Shown here: in pieces, positions 5,545 to 5,681 of the stretch
How the letters are laid out: each line of letters begins with the position of its first letter
Numbering within the stretch: position 1 is the first letter of the stretch
Source: Gammaproteobacteria bacterium
GTDB lineage: Bacteria; Pseudomonadota; Gammaproteobacteria; SG8-11
Assembly: GCA_016200445.1 (NCBI GenBank)
Contig: JACQEQ010000375.1
Location: forward strand, 1-5,681
DNA length: 5,681 nt
Reading direction: 5' to 3'
Program-made: the position numbers and the translations under genes
Notes under the pieces: model-generated
Database searches by the model: none
What the model saw: only the letters and a program-made list of their open reading frames with translations
What the model was told of the DNA's origin: nothing

Positions 5545-5681
5545 GTGCGCCCGGCAGGGCGCACTCACTTGGAGGTGGAAGTCCGCTACTCAGCCGGCAA
5601 GGGGAAGAGTTAGCCGAACGGCAAGGGTGTTGCGGGTGACTGCGAATCTGAAGGAAGCTGAAGGCAAAGCGCTGGCCTGAC
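5545..5681 (+). mobile_element. Group II intron, 5' end (runs off window)
   Basis: The first 137 bases of what looks like a bacterial group II intron, a self-splicing ribozyme that moves by retrohoming with an intron-encoded reverse transcriptase. The sequence opens with GTGCG, matching the 5' consensus GUGYG, in the hairpin GTGCGCCC-GGCA-GGGCGCAC (5545-5564). It continues with domain I blocks I recognise from such introns: GGAGGTGGAAGTCC (5571-5584), TTAGCCGAACGGCAAGGGTG, GCGAATCTGAAGGAAGCTGA, AGGCAAAG and GCTGGCCTGAC. Catalytic domain V, the maturase gene and the 3' end lie outside the window, so neither intactness nor subclass can be shown. Insertion 8 bases after a terminator stem points towards group IIC or a class with similar habits. 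Base 5545 is the inferred first intron base. Confidence 0.82.

Overview
The window reads as an ordinary chromosomal segment of a moderately GC-rich gammaproteobacterium, with a mobile element starting at its right edge. The lineage call is an inference. It rests on an arginyl-tRNA synthetase of the QMSTRAG type followed directly by an FtsN-like SPOR protein carrying an FYTILPE segment, and on a GcvR-type tandem ACT protein. All three are arrangements I associate with Gammaproteobacteria, and I cannot resolve the order or genus. Every gene I can support is on the + strand.

Left part (1-1935): the 3' three quarters of argS, cut by the window edge, followed one base after its stop by a TTG-started membrane-anchored SPOR-domain protein. 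A 175-base non-coding gap follows, with no convincing terminator, a perfect 10-base palindrome and a possible -10 element.

Middle part (2111-5347): five closely packed genes that look like one operon. In order they are a ZIP-family metal transporter, a tandem ACT-domain GcvR-like protein, peptide deformylase (def), the 16S rRNA m3U1498 methyltransferase RsmE, and an exported DUF3047 protein. The junctions are gaps of 24, 3 and 13 bases and then a 7-base overlap. The theme is loosely translation and protein maturation: deformylase needs a bound metal, and RsmE modifies the ribosome. The transporter and DUF3047 protein have no proven link to that theme. The DUF3047 stop codon lies in a 13-base tandem duplication.

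Right part (5348-5681): a complete tRNA-Ser with anticodon UGA and encoded CCA, then a strong intrinsic terminator. Eight bases after the terminator stem is the 5' end of a group II intron, starting GTGCG, which runs off the window. Insertion just behind a terminator hairpin resembles the habit of group IIC introns. This is the most interesting item here. I see no undescribed defence or other new system. The only truly uncharacterised gene is the DUF3047 one.
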